Origin: Villigracilis sp024434165
GTDB taxonomy: Bacteria > Chloroflexota > Anaerolineae > Anaerolineales > Villigracilaceae
Length of the DNA: 64,000 bases
Assembly: GCA_030263665.1 (NCBI GenBank)
Contig: SZPK01000016.1
Coordinates: 22,513 to 86,512, forward strand
Reading direction: 5' to 3'
The position numbers and the translations under genes were made by a program. Below, piece after piece: positions 17,204-25,626 of the stretch. A model generated the notes under the pieces. It did no database searches and was not told the DNA's origin. It saw only the letters and a program-made list of their open reading frames with translations. Each line of letters begins with the position of its first letter. Position 1 is the first letter of the stretch.

Positions 17204-17252
17204 TGTAGGTCACGCTTTTAGCGTGACTGTCACGTTGAAAACGTGACCTACA
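17204..17252. repeat. Nested palindromic repeat
   Basis: An outer 11-bp inverted repeat (TGTAGGTCACG with CGTGACCTACA) encloses two smaller hairpins built on GTCAC/GTGAC arms (17210-17228 and 17230-17248). It lies between carbamate kinase and the membrane protein gene, whose start codon is about 3 nt after the element ends. Looks like a dispersed palindromic unit. Confidence 0.7.
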
Positions 17253-17254
17253 AA

Positions 17255-19276
17255 ATGCCGATGAAAAAATTCCTCGACCGCCTGAACACCATCACCTTCA
17301 CGCCGCGCAGTACGGTCTGGTTCCTGTTGATCATTGCCGCGCTGACCTACGGGCTGTTCTTCTGGCAGCGCGGCTTCTACTGGGATGAATTCCCCTGGGC
17401 GTGGATTTACTACCGTCTCGGTCCCGCCATGCTGACCAAGACCTTTACCACCAGCCGACCATTCTGGGGGATGATCTACCAATTGACCCTGCCGGTCATC
17501 GGTCCCAACCCCTGGGTATGGCAGCTGCTTGCCATCCTCCTGCGCTGGCTGACAGCGGTTTTGTTGTGGAAGATTCTGCGCGTGCTTTACCCCGCGCACC
17601 CCAAACCCGCCCTTTGGGCAAGCCTGTTTTTCCTCGTTTACCCCGGCATGGGACAGCATTTCATTGCCATGATGTACAGCCATTTCTATATTGTGCTGGC
17701 GGCGTACCTGCTGTCCGTTTATCTTTCCATCCTCGCATTGAAGGAAGAAAAACAACGCTGGCTGTACTTTTCGGTTTCGTACGCGCTCGCGGCGGTCAAC
17801 CTGTTGACGATGGAGTATTTTTACTTCCTCGAATTCGCGCGCCTGTTCATCTTCCTGCAAATCCTGCCCGGCGGTTTCAAGGAACGCGCGAAAAAAGCCC
17901 TGCTGTATTCCCTGCCCTATCTCGGCATCTTTGCCGCCGTCACGTTCTGGCGCATGTTCTTCTTCGCCTACCAGAATGCCAGTTATCCTTACGTTCTGCT
18001 CGATAAATTGAAGGCGAATCTCTTCGATGGGATTTTGTACTTCCTGAATCAAATCCTGTTGAGTTTCTGGCGGACGGTTTTCGAGGCCTGGATTTTGCCT
18101 TTCCTCACCATTGGGATGACGGGCTTCGGTCCGCTCACGCTGACGTTGATGCTGTTCCTGTTATTCTCCACCATTTTCCTCACCGGGTTCTATCTCTTCG
18201 CATTCAAAGCCGAGGATGCGGACGGCGTTGACTTTACGAAACAAGCCGGTTGGATCGGGCTGGTCTTTTGGGTTCTCTCCGGCGGTTCGGTCTGGTTGAT
18301 CGGCATCGTGCCGCAGTTCAATTTTTCGATGGACCGTTTCATGCTGCCGTTCATGCTGGGTTCGAGCGTGCTGCTGGCATGCCTGGCGGCGCTCATCAAA
18401 AACCCGCGCGTGCAGATGATCGTGGTTGCTTTGCTCATCGGCTTTGCGGGGAGCCGTCACTTTCGGCTGGAGGAAGCCTACCGCAGCGATTGGATCACCC
18501 AGAAGGAATTTTTCTGGCAGATGACCGAACGCATCCCTGGCTTGACGAAAGGCACCATCGTCCTCGCCAACGACCTCCCGGTGACGTATTTTTCGGATAA
18601 CTCGCTCACCGGACCATTCAATTGGATTTACAGCCCGCCCGGCGAGATGAACGTAATGCTGTACTTTGCGTCCATTCGCGTGGGGAAGACCCTGCCGAGT
18701 GTGGAGCCCGGTCAGCCGCATGAGCTGTATTACATCGGTCCGATGTTTTACGGGAATACATCCAACATTCTGGTTGTCAATTACGAGCCGCCCGGTTGTT
18801 TCCGGGTGATTGACCCGGAGGTGGAGGCGGAAAACCGTCTCCTGCCGCCGGCGGTGCGGGACGCGGCGCGGTATTCCAATCCGGGTGTGATTCTCTTCGA
18901 GAAACAGAACCAGCTCCCCGGTCCGTTTTATGGAAGCGGGCCCGAAAAGGACTGGTGCTATTATTTCGAGCAGGCAGATCTGGCGCGTCAAAAAAAGGAT
19001 TGGGAGTCCGTCGTTCGATTGGGCGATGCGGCGTTTGCCCTGGGAGATCATCCCAACGACCCCTTGGAGCGGTTCGTTTACATCGAAGGGTATGCTCATC
19101 TTGGCGAGTGGAAAAAAGCGGTAGAATTGTCGCAGGCGTCTTATAAGGTATCCAGAAATTTCGTGGGTCCCCTGTTGTGCAGGTTGTGGGACCGAATTGA
19201 ACGTGAAACAGAGAACACGCCAGAGCAAACCGCTGCGCTGGTTGAAGTTCGAAGCGAATTTGGCTGTGCCCCTTAG
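17255..19276 (+). CDS. Large polytopic membrane protein, GT-C glycosyltransferase-like
   Basis: About 673 residues: roughly ten or more hydrophobic segments in the first 420 and a soluble region from about 425 to the end. An early acidic pair in FYWDEFPW (about residue 35-42) resembles the catalytic D/E of the first loop in GT-C glycosyltransferases. The C-terminal domain has extracellular-type features and helical repeats near 580-650. Lipid-linked sugar transfer to protein or glycan outside the membrane is the best guess. The role in the purine island is unclear. An upstream GTG at 17243 lies in the palindrome, so ATG 17255 or 17261 is preferred. Confidence 0.6.
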   Translation: MPMKKFLDRLNTITFTPRSTVWFLLIIAALTYGLFFWQRGFYWDEFPWAWIYYRLGPAMLTKTFTTSRPFWGMIYQLTLPVIGPNPWVWQLLAILLRWLTAVLLWKILRVLYPAHPKPALWASLFFLVYPGMGQHFIAMMYSHFYIVLAAYLLSVYLSILALKEEKQRWLYFSVSYALAAVNLLTMEYFYFLEFARLFIFLQILPGGFKERAKKALLYSLPYLGIFAAVTFWRMFFFAYQNASYPYVLLDKLKANLFDGILYFLNQILLSFWRTVFEAWILPFLTIGMTGFGPLTLTLMLFLLFSTIFLTGFYLFAFKAEDADGVDFTKQAGWIGLVFWVLSGGSVWLIGIVPQFNFSMDRFMLPFMLGSSVLLACLAALIKNPRVQMIVVALLIGFAGSRHFRLEEAYRSDWITQKEFFWQMTERIPGLTKGTIVLANDLPVTYFSDNSLTGPFNWIYSPPGEMNVMLYFASIRVGKTLPSVEPGQPHELYYIGPMFYGNTSNILVVNYEPPGCFRVIDPEVEAENRLLPPAVRDAARYSNPGVILFEKQNQLPGPFYGSGPEKDWCYYFEQADLARQKKDWESVVRLGDAAFALGDHPNDPLERFVYIEGYAHLGEWKKAVELSQASYKVSRNFVGPLLCRLWDRIERETENTPEQTAALVEVRSEFGCAP

Positions 19277-19299
19277 AAGTGCATCGTTCTTTCCTCACA

Positions 19300-19333
19300 A
19301 TACCAACCATTTGGTATAGTTGTGTAGACGACT
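19300..19333 (+). promoter_or_regulatory. Putative promoter with two overlapping operator-like palindromes
   Basis: The inverted repeat ATACCAA-CCAT-TTGGTAT (19300-19317) overlaps a -10-like TATAGT (19315-19320). Directly downstream, AGTTGTGTAGACGACT (19318-19333) is a second near-palindrome of GT..TA..AC type, comparable to the site at 6932-6943. No good -35 is visible, so activation or alternative promoter use is possible. Confidence 0.45.
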
Positions 19334-19406
19334 GAAAGGAGGCTCAAGACCCGTTGACCCCGTCAGTTTTGTCCGAATAACAATTTATTCAAAAAGGAGA
19401 AGAAGT

Positions 19407-20690
19407 ATGCAAAAGAATATAGCACGCCTCACTGCCATGCTTGGGCTGGCGCTCTTACTGGTGCTGGTTGCCTGTGGCGGACCCGCCCCCGTAGAACAGC
19501 CTTCACAGCCTGAGCCTACCGAAGAAGTGCCCGCCGTCACGGAAGAAGCGGCGCCCCCCACCGAAGAAGCCCCCGCCGGGGACGAACAGTTCGTGTTCGG
19601 TATGCTGCTTGTCGGTCCGTATAACGACAACGGCTGGAGCCAGGCTCATTACGAGGCTGGTTTGTATCTCGAAGAGCAGCTCGGCGCGAAGATGATCTAT
19701 CTCGACAAGGTCAACCCCGCCGACCGCCCCGGCACCACCCCCGACCAGCTGGCTGAAGAACTGGTTGCGCAGGGCGCCAAGCTTGTCATCTTCAACTCGG
19801 ATGACATGAAGGATGCTTCGACCACCTTCGCCAAGAACAATCCCGATATTTACGTCATCATGGCGTCTGGCGATCAGGTGTGGCCCGACGGCAAAGCCTA
19901 CGAAGAAATCCCCAACCTGATCAACATCATGGGGCGCATGGAATACGGCAAGATGATGGCAGGCTGCGCCGCCGCGCTCTCCACCAAGACCGGCAAGATC
20001 GGCTACCTTGGACCCTTGATCAACGATGAAACCCGCCGCCTCGCCGCCTCCGCCTACCTCGGCGCGAAGTACTGCTATGAGAAGGCTGGCAACGACCCCG
20101 CAGCGCTGGAGTTCAAGGTTACGTGGATCGGCTTCTGGTTCAACATCCCCGGCGTCACGCTCGACCCGGTTCAGGTCTCCAACGACTTCTACACCACCGG
20201 TTACGATGTTGTGATCTCCGGCATTGACAACCCGGTCAACCTCGGTGAAGCCGCCAAACTCAAGGCGGAAGGCAAGGAAGTTTCCGGCGTCGCCTATGAC
20301 TACGTCGCCGCCTGCGAAGCCGCGCCGGATGTCTGCCTGGGCGTCCCGTACTTCAACTGGGGTCCCGAATATCTCAAGGCGATCTCCTCCGCCATTGACG
20401 GTTCATGGGAGTCGCAGTTCATCTGGGCTGGGCCCGACTGGACCGACATCAACAACCTCGATACCTCGTCTGTCGGTTTCGTGAAGGGTCCCGCGCTGAG
20501 CGAGGAAGCCTCCGCCATGGTGGATGAGTTCATTGCCGAACTCGCCGGCGGGCTGAACCTGTGGACGGGTCCCATCAATCTGCAGGACGGCACCGCGTAT
20601 CTCGCCGACGGCGAAGTTGCCACCGACCAGCAGGTCTGGTACCTGCCGCAATTGCTCGAAGGTATGGAAGGCTTGAGCGCCGCCGAATAA
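19407..20690 (+). CDS. BMP-family substrate-binding lipoprotein
   Basis: A 427-residue lipoprotein precursor. The signal peptide ends in a lipobox with Cys23 (LVAC), followed by a Pro/Glu/Thr-rich tether to about residue 58. The rest is a BMP/PnrA-like periplasmic-binding fold with the GPYNDNGWSQAHYEAG block at the start of the domain. Members bind nucleosides or related ligands outside the cell. Start ATG 19407 has AAGGAG 6-11 nt upstream. It is followed by a terminator and then genes for the two-domain ATPase and two permeases, the classical arrangement of the BmpA-NupABC nucleoside importer. The location beside purine catabolic genes supports a purine ligand. Confidence 0.93.
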   Translation: MQKNIARLTAMLGLALLLVLVACGGPAPVEQPSQPEPTEEVPAVTEEAAPPTEEAPAGDEQFVFGMLLVGPYNDNGWSQAHYEAGLYLEEQLGAKMIYLDKVNPADRPGTTPDQLAEELVAQGAKLVIFNSDDMKDASTTFAKNNPDIYVIMASGDQVWPDGKAYEEIPNLINIMGRMEYGKMMAGCAAALSTKTGKIGYLGPLINDETRRLAASAYLGAKYCYEKAGNDPAALEFKVTWIGFWFNIPGVTLDPVQVSNDFYTTGYDVVISGIDNPVNLGEAAKLKAEGKEVSGVAYDYVAACEAAPDVCLGVPYFNWGPEYLKAISSAIDGSWESQFIWAGPDWTDINNLDTSSVGFVKGPALSEEASAMVDEFIAELAGGLNLWTGPINLQDGTAYLADGEVATDQQVWYLPQLLEGMEGLSAAE

Positions 20691-20705
20691 CGTTATTCCC
20701 TGTTT

Positions 20706-20735
20706 GCAGGGGCGCAATCATGCGCCCCTGCTTTT
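20706..20735 (+). terminator. Terminator between binding protein and ABC genes
   Basis: A perfect 11-bp stem (GCAGGGGCGCA with its complement), loop ATCA, then TTTTC. It should end most messages after the lipoprotein gene while letting some continue, which would give excess binding protein over membrane components. Confidence 0.75.
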
Positions 20736-20765
20736 CTAATTTGCCGTGGAGGGCACGCATCGCCC

Positions 20766-22259
20766 ATGAACGTCGAACTCAAAAACATCCACAAGCACTT
20801 CGGCAAGACCTACGCCAACAAGGGCATCAACCTGAGCATTCCATCGGGAACCATCCAGGGGATTTTGGGGGAGAACGGGGCGGGCAAAAGCACCCTGATG
20901 AAAATTCTTTCCGGTTTTATTCAAGCCGACCCCGGCGGCGAAATCATTCTGGACGGCAAACCCGTCGTCATTCATTCGCCTGCTGATGCCATTCACGTGG
21001 GTGTGGGCATGCTGCACCAGGACCCGCTGGACTTTCCGCCGATGCGCGTGCTGGATAATTTTTTGCTCGGTCGTTCGGGCGGCTTATTCCCGAACCGCGC
21101 CGCGGTCGCGCAGGACTTTCGACAACTCGCCGGGCAGTTCGATTTCTCCCTCGACCCGGATAACTACGTGGATTCGCTGACGGTGGGCGAACGCCAGCAG
21201 TTGGAGATCATCCGCCTGTTATGGCTTGGCGCGCGCGTCCTCATCCTCGACGAGCCGACCACCGGCATCAGCGCCTCGCAAAAGACGAAACTGTTTGCCA
21301 CGCTCAAGAAACTTGCCGAACAGGGCATGACCATCATCTTCGTTTCGCACAAACTGGAGGATGTGGAAAACCTCTGTCATCAGATTGTTGTACTGCGCGC
21401 GGGCGAACTGGTGGGCGCGGCAAAGCCTCCGTACAATACCTCCAATCTCGTCGAGATGATGTTCGGCAAGGTGGTGACGCTGGGTGAACGGCAGCCTGCC
21501 AAATCGGGGGAGGTTGTTCTTTCGCTCAGAGATATTTCGCTGGAGGATGCGCGCCTGAAGATCAAAGGCGTCAACCTTGATGTGCGCGCCGGCGAAGTCA
21601 TCGGGCTGGCGGGGTTGGAGGGTTCCGGTCAGGGCATGTTCATCCGCGCCTGCGCCGGGCTGGTGCGTCCGGTGGGCGGGCGGATTCTGCTCAAAGGAAA
21701 GGATTTGACCGGCAGGTCGTACCACACCTTCAAACGGGAGGGGGTCAACTTCCTGCCCGCTTCGCGCCTGGAAGAGGGGTTGGTCCCCGGCTTGAGCCTC
21801 ACCGACCATTTTGTTTTGGCGGAAGAACCGAAGGGCATCTTCATTGACCGCGCCGCCGGGCAGAGGCTGGCGGAGGAACGCATCAAAGCCTTCAACATCC
21901 GCGGTACGCCGCTCAGCACGGTGGAATCGCTTTCGGGCGGAAACCAGCAGCGCGCCGAACTCGCATTGCTTCAATCCCCGCTTTCGTTGATTTTGCTCGA
22001 ACATCCCACGCGCGGCCTGGATATCGAATCCGTCATCTACATCTGGAGCAAACTGAAGGACCGCTGCCGTCAGGATCACGCCGCCATCATCTTCATTTCC
22101 TCGGATTTGGAGGAAATCCTGCAATACAGCGACCGCGTGCTGGTCTTCTTCAGCGGAAACGTATCCGAGCCAATTGACGCCGCGGCAACCAGCGTGGAGC
22201 AGCTGGGTCAGTTGATCGGCGGCAAGGGCTGGAGCGGGAAGAGAGGCAGCCATGCTTAA
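20766..22259 (+). CDS. Sugar/nucleoside-type ABC transporter, double ATPase subunit
   Basis: A 497-residue protein with two ABC domains. The first has Walker A GENGAGKST at residues 35-43, a signature-like LTVGERQQLE near 140 and Walker B LILDEPTT near 158. The second has a degenerate Walker A (GLEGSGQG near 283) without Lys, normal for RbsA/MglA/NupA proteins, plus LSGGNQQ near 395 and a Walker B with His after Glu (LILLEHPTRG). It powers the permease pair encoded immediately downstream; the ORF overlaps the next gene by 8 nt. Specificity for nucleosides is inferred from the BMP-type binding protein. Confidence 0.93.
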   Translation: MNVELKNIHKHFGKTYANKGINLSIPSGTIQGILGENGAGKSTLMKILSGFIQADPGGEIILDGKPVVIHSPADAIHVGVGMLHQDPLDFPPMRVLDNFLLGRSGGLFPNRAAVAQDFRQLAGQFDFSLDPDNYVDSLTVGERQQLEIIRLLWLGARVLILDEPTTGISASQKTKLFATLKKLAEQGMTIIFVSHKLEDVENLCHQIVVLRAGELVGAAKPPYNTSNLVEMMFGKVVTLGERQPAKSGEVVLSLRDISLEDARLKIKGVNLDVRAGEVIGLAGLEGSGQGMFIRACAGLVRPVGGRILLKGKDLTGRSYHTFKREGVNFLPASRLEEGLVPGLSLTDHFVLAEEPKGIFIDRAAGQRLAEERIKAFNIRGTPLSTVESLSGGNQQRAELALLQSPLSLILLEHPTRGLDIESVIYIWSKLKDRCRQDHAAIIFISSDLEEILQYSDRVLVFFSGNVSEPIDAAATSVEQLGQLIGGKGWSGKRGSHA

Positions 22260-23289
22260 GGGACGTTTGGGCGGCTTTCTTTTCCAGTTCATCGCGTTCG
22301 TGCTGGCGCTTGGCTTCGTTTCGCTGGTTTTGCTGGCGGTTGGCGCGTCCCCGCTGGAGGCGTATAAGAACATCCTGACCGGTTCGGTCGGCTCGACGCG
22401 CAAATTCGCCGAAGTGCTGGTCTCGTTCGTGCCGCTCCTGCTCGTCACGGCAGGGTTGCTCATTACCTTCTCGGCGGGCTTGTGGAACATCGGCGTGGAG
22501 GGGCAGATCGTGCTGGGCGCGATTGCCACCACCTGGGCGCTGCGCCAGTTCGTGGACAGCGCCATGCCGCCCGCGCTCGCCATCTTTCTCTCCATCCTGG
22601 CGGGGATGGCTGGCGGCGCGGTTTGGGCATCCTTTGCCGGGATGCTGAAAACCTTCGGCGGCGTGAACGAAATCTTCGGCGGCTTGGGCTTGAACTTCGT
22701 CTCCACCGCGCTGACGCTGTATCTCATCTTCGGTCCGTGGAAGCGGGAGGGCGTCGCCTCCATGAGCGGGACCGAACCGTTCCCGGATGCGTTTTCCCTG
22801 CCGCAGCTGCCGGACCTGCGCATCAGCCCCTGGGCGCTGGGCATTGCCCTCGCCGCGGTCGTGGTCGTGTACTTCATTTTGCAGGGGACGTATTTCGGTC
22901 TGCGCTTGAAGGCGGTGGGAAGGAACATCCGCGCGGCATACCTGCTCGGCATTCCCACCTGGCAGTATTCGTTGTATTCGTTCCTCATCTGCGGCGCGCT
23001 GGCTGGCTTGGCGGGTGCGATGCAGGTGACGGCGGTCTATCACCGCCTCATCCCGTCCATTTCGAGCGGGTACGGCTACCTCGGTTTGATGGTCGCCATG
23101 CTCATCAATTACCAGGCGGTCTGGGCGATCCCGATCGCGCTGTTCTTTGCGGCGTTGAATATCGGCAGTATTCAACTGCCGATCGTGATGAAACTCGATT
23201 CGTCCCTTTCCGGCGTGCTGCAGGGAGCGCTGGTGTTGTTCGTCCTGCTGGTGGAAGGCGCGCGTCAGAAATTCGTGAAGAAGGTATAA
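22252..23289 (+). CDS. ABC transporter permease, YufP/NupB type
   Basis: A 345-residue inner membrane permease of the branched-chain amino acid/BPD_transp_2 type, with around ten hydrophobic segments. The start overlaps the ATPase gene by 8 nt. The LVTAGLLITFSAGLWNIGVEGQ region (residues 65-86) is typical of the first permease of nucleoside systems. It pairs with the next permease to form the heteromeric pore. The high score for family is from topology and context; the ligand comes from the neighbouring BMP protein. Confidence 0.92.
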   Translation: MLKGRLGGFLFQFIAFVLALGFVSLVLLAVGASPLEAYKNILTGSVGSTRKFAEVLVSFVPLLLVTAGLLITFSAGLWNIGVEGQIVLGAIATTWALRQFVDSAMPPALAIFLSILAGMAGGAVWASFAGMLKTFGGVNEIFGGLGLNFVSTALTLYLIFGPWKREGVASMSGTEPFPDAFSLPQLPDLRISPWALGIALAAVVVVYFILQGTYFGLRLKAVGRNIRAAYLLGIPTWQYSLYSFLICGALAGLAGAMQVTAVYHRLIPSISSGYGYLGLMVAMLINYQAVWAIPIALFFAALNIGSIQLPIVMKLDSSLSGVLQGALVLFVLLVEGARQKFVKKV

Positions 23290-23293
23290 CGAC

Positions 23294-24292
23294 ATGAACC
23301 AGGAAACTCTTCTCGTTGGTCTGGCTGGCGTGCTTGCCGCCGCGGCGCCCATCCTCTTTGCGGTGATGGGAGAGACGCTCTCCGAACGCGCGGGCGTGAT
23401 CAACCTTTCGATGAACGGCACCATCCTGCTGACGGCGATGAGCGGTTTTGCCGTCGCCTATTCCACAGACAGCCTTTTGCTTGGCTTTCTCGCGGGCATG
23501 TTGATCGGCGCAGTCGTGGCGTTGATCGTGGCGTTTGCCAGCATTACCTTGAAACAGTCGCAGGTGGCGGTCGGCTTCGTCCTTGCGCTCACCTGCCGCG
23601 ACCTTGCCTACTTTCTGGGCAACCCGTTCATGGGCGTCTCCGGTCCGCGCTTGCAGGCAGCGCCGATTCCGGTTTTGAGCGACATTCCGATTTTGGGTCC
23701 CGTGTTCTTCCGGCAGGAAGTGATCACCTACGTCAGTTACCTTGCCATCTTTTTGGCGTGGCTGTGGATTTACCGCACCCGTCCCGGCTTGATGCTGCAA
23801 GGCATCGGCGAGAAACCGGCGGCGGCATACATCCGCGGCGCAAACGTCAATTTGATGCGCTATATCTACACCGTCATCGGCGGCGCGTTGATCGGTCTGG
23901 CAGGTCCCGCTTATTCCCTCGGCGTGCGCGCCGGTTGGATGGGAACCATCTCCGGTCTGGACGGCATCGGCTGGATCGCCCTCTCCATCACCATCTTCGG
24001 CGGCTGGAATCCCGCCCGCGCGGCATTCGGCGCGTATCTTTTTGCCCTCCTGCAATGGCTGGGACTGGTGCTTCAACCCGTGCTGACCCAGGTCCCTTCG
24101 CAGGTCTTGCAGGTTGCGCCGTTCCCATTGATGATTCTCACGCTCCTGCTCGTCAACATCGGCAATGCGGAATGGGTCGAACGCACGCTTGCCGCCATGC
24201 CTGAATCCACGCGCAAGTTCTTTGCCGGGCTGCTGCGCGCCATGCGCGCCTCTCCGCCTGCCGCATTGGGCGTGCCGTTCGAAAGGGATTGA
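23294..24292 (+). CDS. ABC transporter permease, YufQ/NupC type
   Basis: A 332-residue permease with about nine hydrophobic segments. The SERAGVINLSMNGTIL region (about 31-46) is the conserved cytoplasmic-side motif of the second nucleoside-system permease. It starts 4 nt after the stop of its partner. It is last in the importer operon; the next gene has its own promoter-like element. Confidence 0.92.
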   Translation: MNQETLLVGLAGVLAAAAPILFAVMGETLSERAGVINLSMNGTILLTAMSGFAVAYSTDSLLLGFLAGMLIGAVVALIVAFASITLKQSQVAVGFVLALTCRDLAYFLGNPFMGVSGPRLQAAPIPVLSDIPILGPVFFRQEVITYVSYLAIFLAWLWIYRTRPGLMLQGIGEKPAAAYIRGANVNLMRYIYTVIGGALIGLAGPAYSLGVRAGWMGTISGLDGIGWIALSITIFGGWNPARAAFGAYLFALLQWLGLVLQPVLTQVPSQVLQVAPFPLMILTLLLVNIGNAEWVERTLAAMPESTRKFFAGLLRAMRASPPAALGVPFERD

Positions 24293-24295
24293 CCT

Positions 24296-24348
24296 CAGAC
24301 CTCAGGCATCACGACATTCCGGCTGCGATACCTGAGGTCTGATAAAAT
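24296..24348 (+). promoter_or_regulatory. Inverted repeat and extended -10 before the PLP enzyme gene
   Basis: CAGACCTCAGG (24296-24306) pairs with CCTGAGGTCTG (24331-24341), with 24 nt between; it may terminate the importer message or act as operator. TG at 24340-24341 plus TAAAAT at 24343-24348 makes an extended -10. Only 9 nt then separate it from ATG 24358, predicting a nearly leaderless mRNA. Confidence 0.55.
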
Positions 24349-24357
24349 TACGGGGCT

Positions 24358-25626
24358 ATGAAAAATTTCAACGGCTATAAATGTTCGTTGTGCGGTACGG
24401 AGTACCTGCCCGGTCAGGTCACCTACATCTGCCCGAAGGACGGCGGGAACCTGGACGTTATCCTCGATTACGATTCCATCCGAAAAAAATTCCAGCCCGA
24501 AGATATCACCTCGCGGACGGAAGCCTCGCTGTGGAGATACCTGCCCCTTTTGCCGGTCGGCGAACCCGAAGGGGATTCGACCCCCCTGCACGCCTCAGGC
24601 TGGACCCCGGTCTTTGCCCTGCCGCAGCTGGCAGCGAAACTACGCCTGAAGCATCTCTGGCTCAAGGACGAATCGCGCAACCCCACGGCATCCTTCAAGG
24701 ACAGGGCAAGCGCAGTGGTCGTGACCCGCGCGCGCGAGTTGAAGTCCGAAGTGGTCGTTACCGCTTCGACCGGCAACGCGGGCGCGGCGCTGGCAGGCAT
24801 GGCGGCGGCGGTCGGACAAAAAGCCGTCATCTTTGCGCCCAAGACCGCCCCGCAGGCGAAGGTGGCGCAGCTGCTCATCTTCGGCGCAAAGGTCATCCTG
24901 GTGGACGGCACCTATGACGACGCCTTCGATTTGACGGTCAAAGCCGCGAACGAATTCGGCTGGTACTGCCGCAATACGGGCTACAATCCGTTTACGCTGG
25001 AAGGCAAGAAGACCGCCGCTTTCGAAATTTGGGAATGGTGGATCGAAGCCCACCGCGACTGGCACAAGAAGGACAGCCCGCTCGATAACCACCCGCCGCT
25101 TACGATTTTCGTCTCCGTGGGCGACGGCAACATCATTTCCGGCATTCACAAGGGATTCAAGGATTTGATGGCGCTGGGTTGGATTCCCAACCTGCCGCGC
25201 ATCGTCGGCGTGCAGGCGGAAGGCTCGGCGGCGATTGCGAATGCCTTTCACGCCAATACCGAGACCGTCCAGCCTGTTTCGGCAAAAACGATTGCCGACA
25301 GCATTTCGGTGGATCTGCCGCGCGACGGCGTCCGTGCGGTGCGGGCGGCAATGCACACCGACGGGACGTATGTCACCGTATCGGACGATGAAATCATCCG
25401 GGCGATTGCGGAACTCGGCGGGGTGGGGGTCTTTGCCGAACCAGCCGGGGCGACCGCCTATGCCGGTTTGGTAAAAGCAGCCAGCCTTGGGGTGGTCGGA
25501 AGCGACAGCCCCATCCTGGTGATGAACACGGGCAGCGGTCTCAAGGACGTCCGCGCGGCGATGCAGGCGGTCCCATCCGCTCCCATTATCGAACCCACCT
25601 TAGAGGCAGTGAAAAAGATTCTATGA
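24358..25626 (+). CDS. Threonine synthase-like PLP-dependent enzyme
   Basis: A 422-residue fold-type II PLP protein. An N-terminal region with CSLC (about 9-12) and CPKDGG (about 26-31) looks like a zinc ribbon seen in bacterial threonine synthases of this length. The PLP Lys lies in NPTASFKDRAS (about 112-122), and ASTGNAGAALAG (about 138-149) forms the phosphate-binding turn. It is closest to ThrC, which makes threonine from O-phosphohomoserine. Its place next to a purine island that in E. coli contains the PLP lyase YgeX allows a lyase role, but threonine synthase is the safer call. It has its own -10 and ends in a 4-nt overlap with the next gene. Confidence 0.8.
   Translation: MKNFNGYKCSLCGTEYLPGQVTYICPKDGGNLDVILDYDSIRKKFQPEDITSRTEASLWRYLPLLPVGEPEGDSTPLHASGWTPVFALPQLAAKLRLKHLWLKDESRNPTASFKDRASAVVVTRARELKSEVVVTASTGNAGAALAGMAAAVGQKAVIFAPKTAPQAKVAQLLIFGAKVILVDGTYDDAFDLTVKAANEFGWYCRNTGYNPFTLEGKKTAAFEIWEWWIEAHRDWHKKDSPLDNHPPLTIFVSVGDGNIISGIHKGFKDLMALGWIPNLPRIVGVQAEGSAAIANAFHANTETVQPVSAKTIADSISVDLPRDGVRAVRAAMHTDGTYVTVSDDEIIRAIAELGGVGVFAEPAGATAYAGLVKAASLGVVGSDSPILVMNTGSGLKDVRAAMQAVPSAPIIEPTLEAVKKIL

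Noticed and set aside
21219..22988. A minus-strand open frame of 589 codons over the ABC ATPase and permease
   Set aside because: The plus strand encodes clear Walker motifs and permease helices; the opposite frame has no recognisable content.
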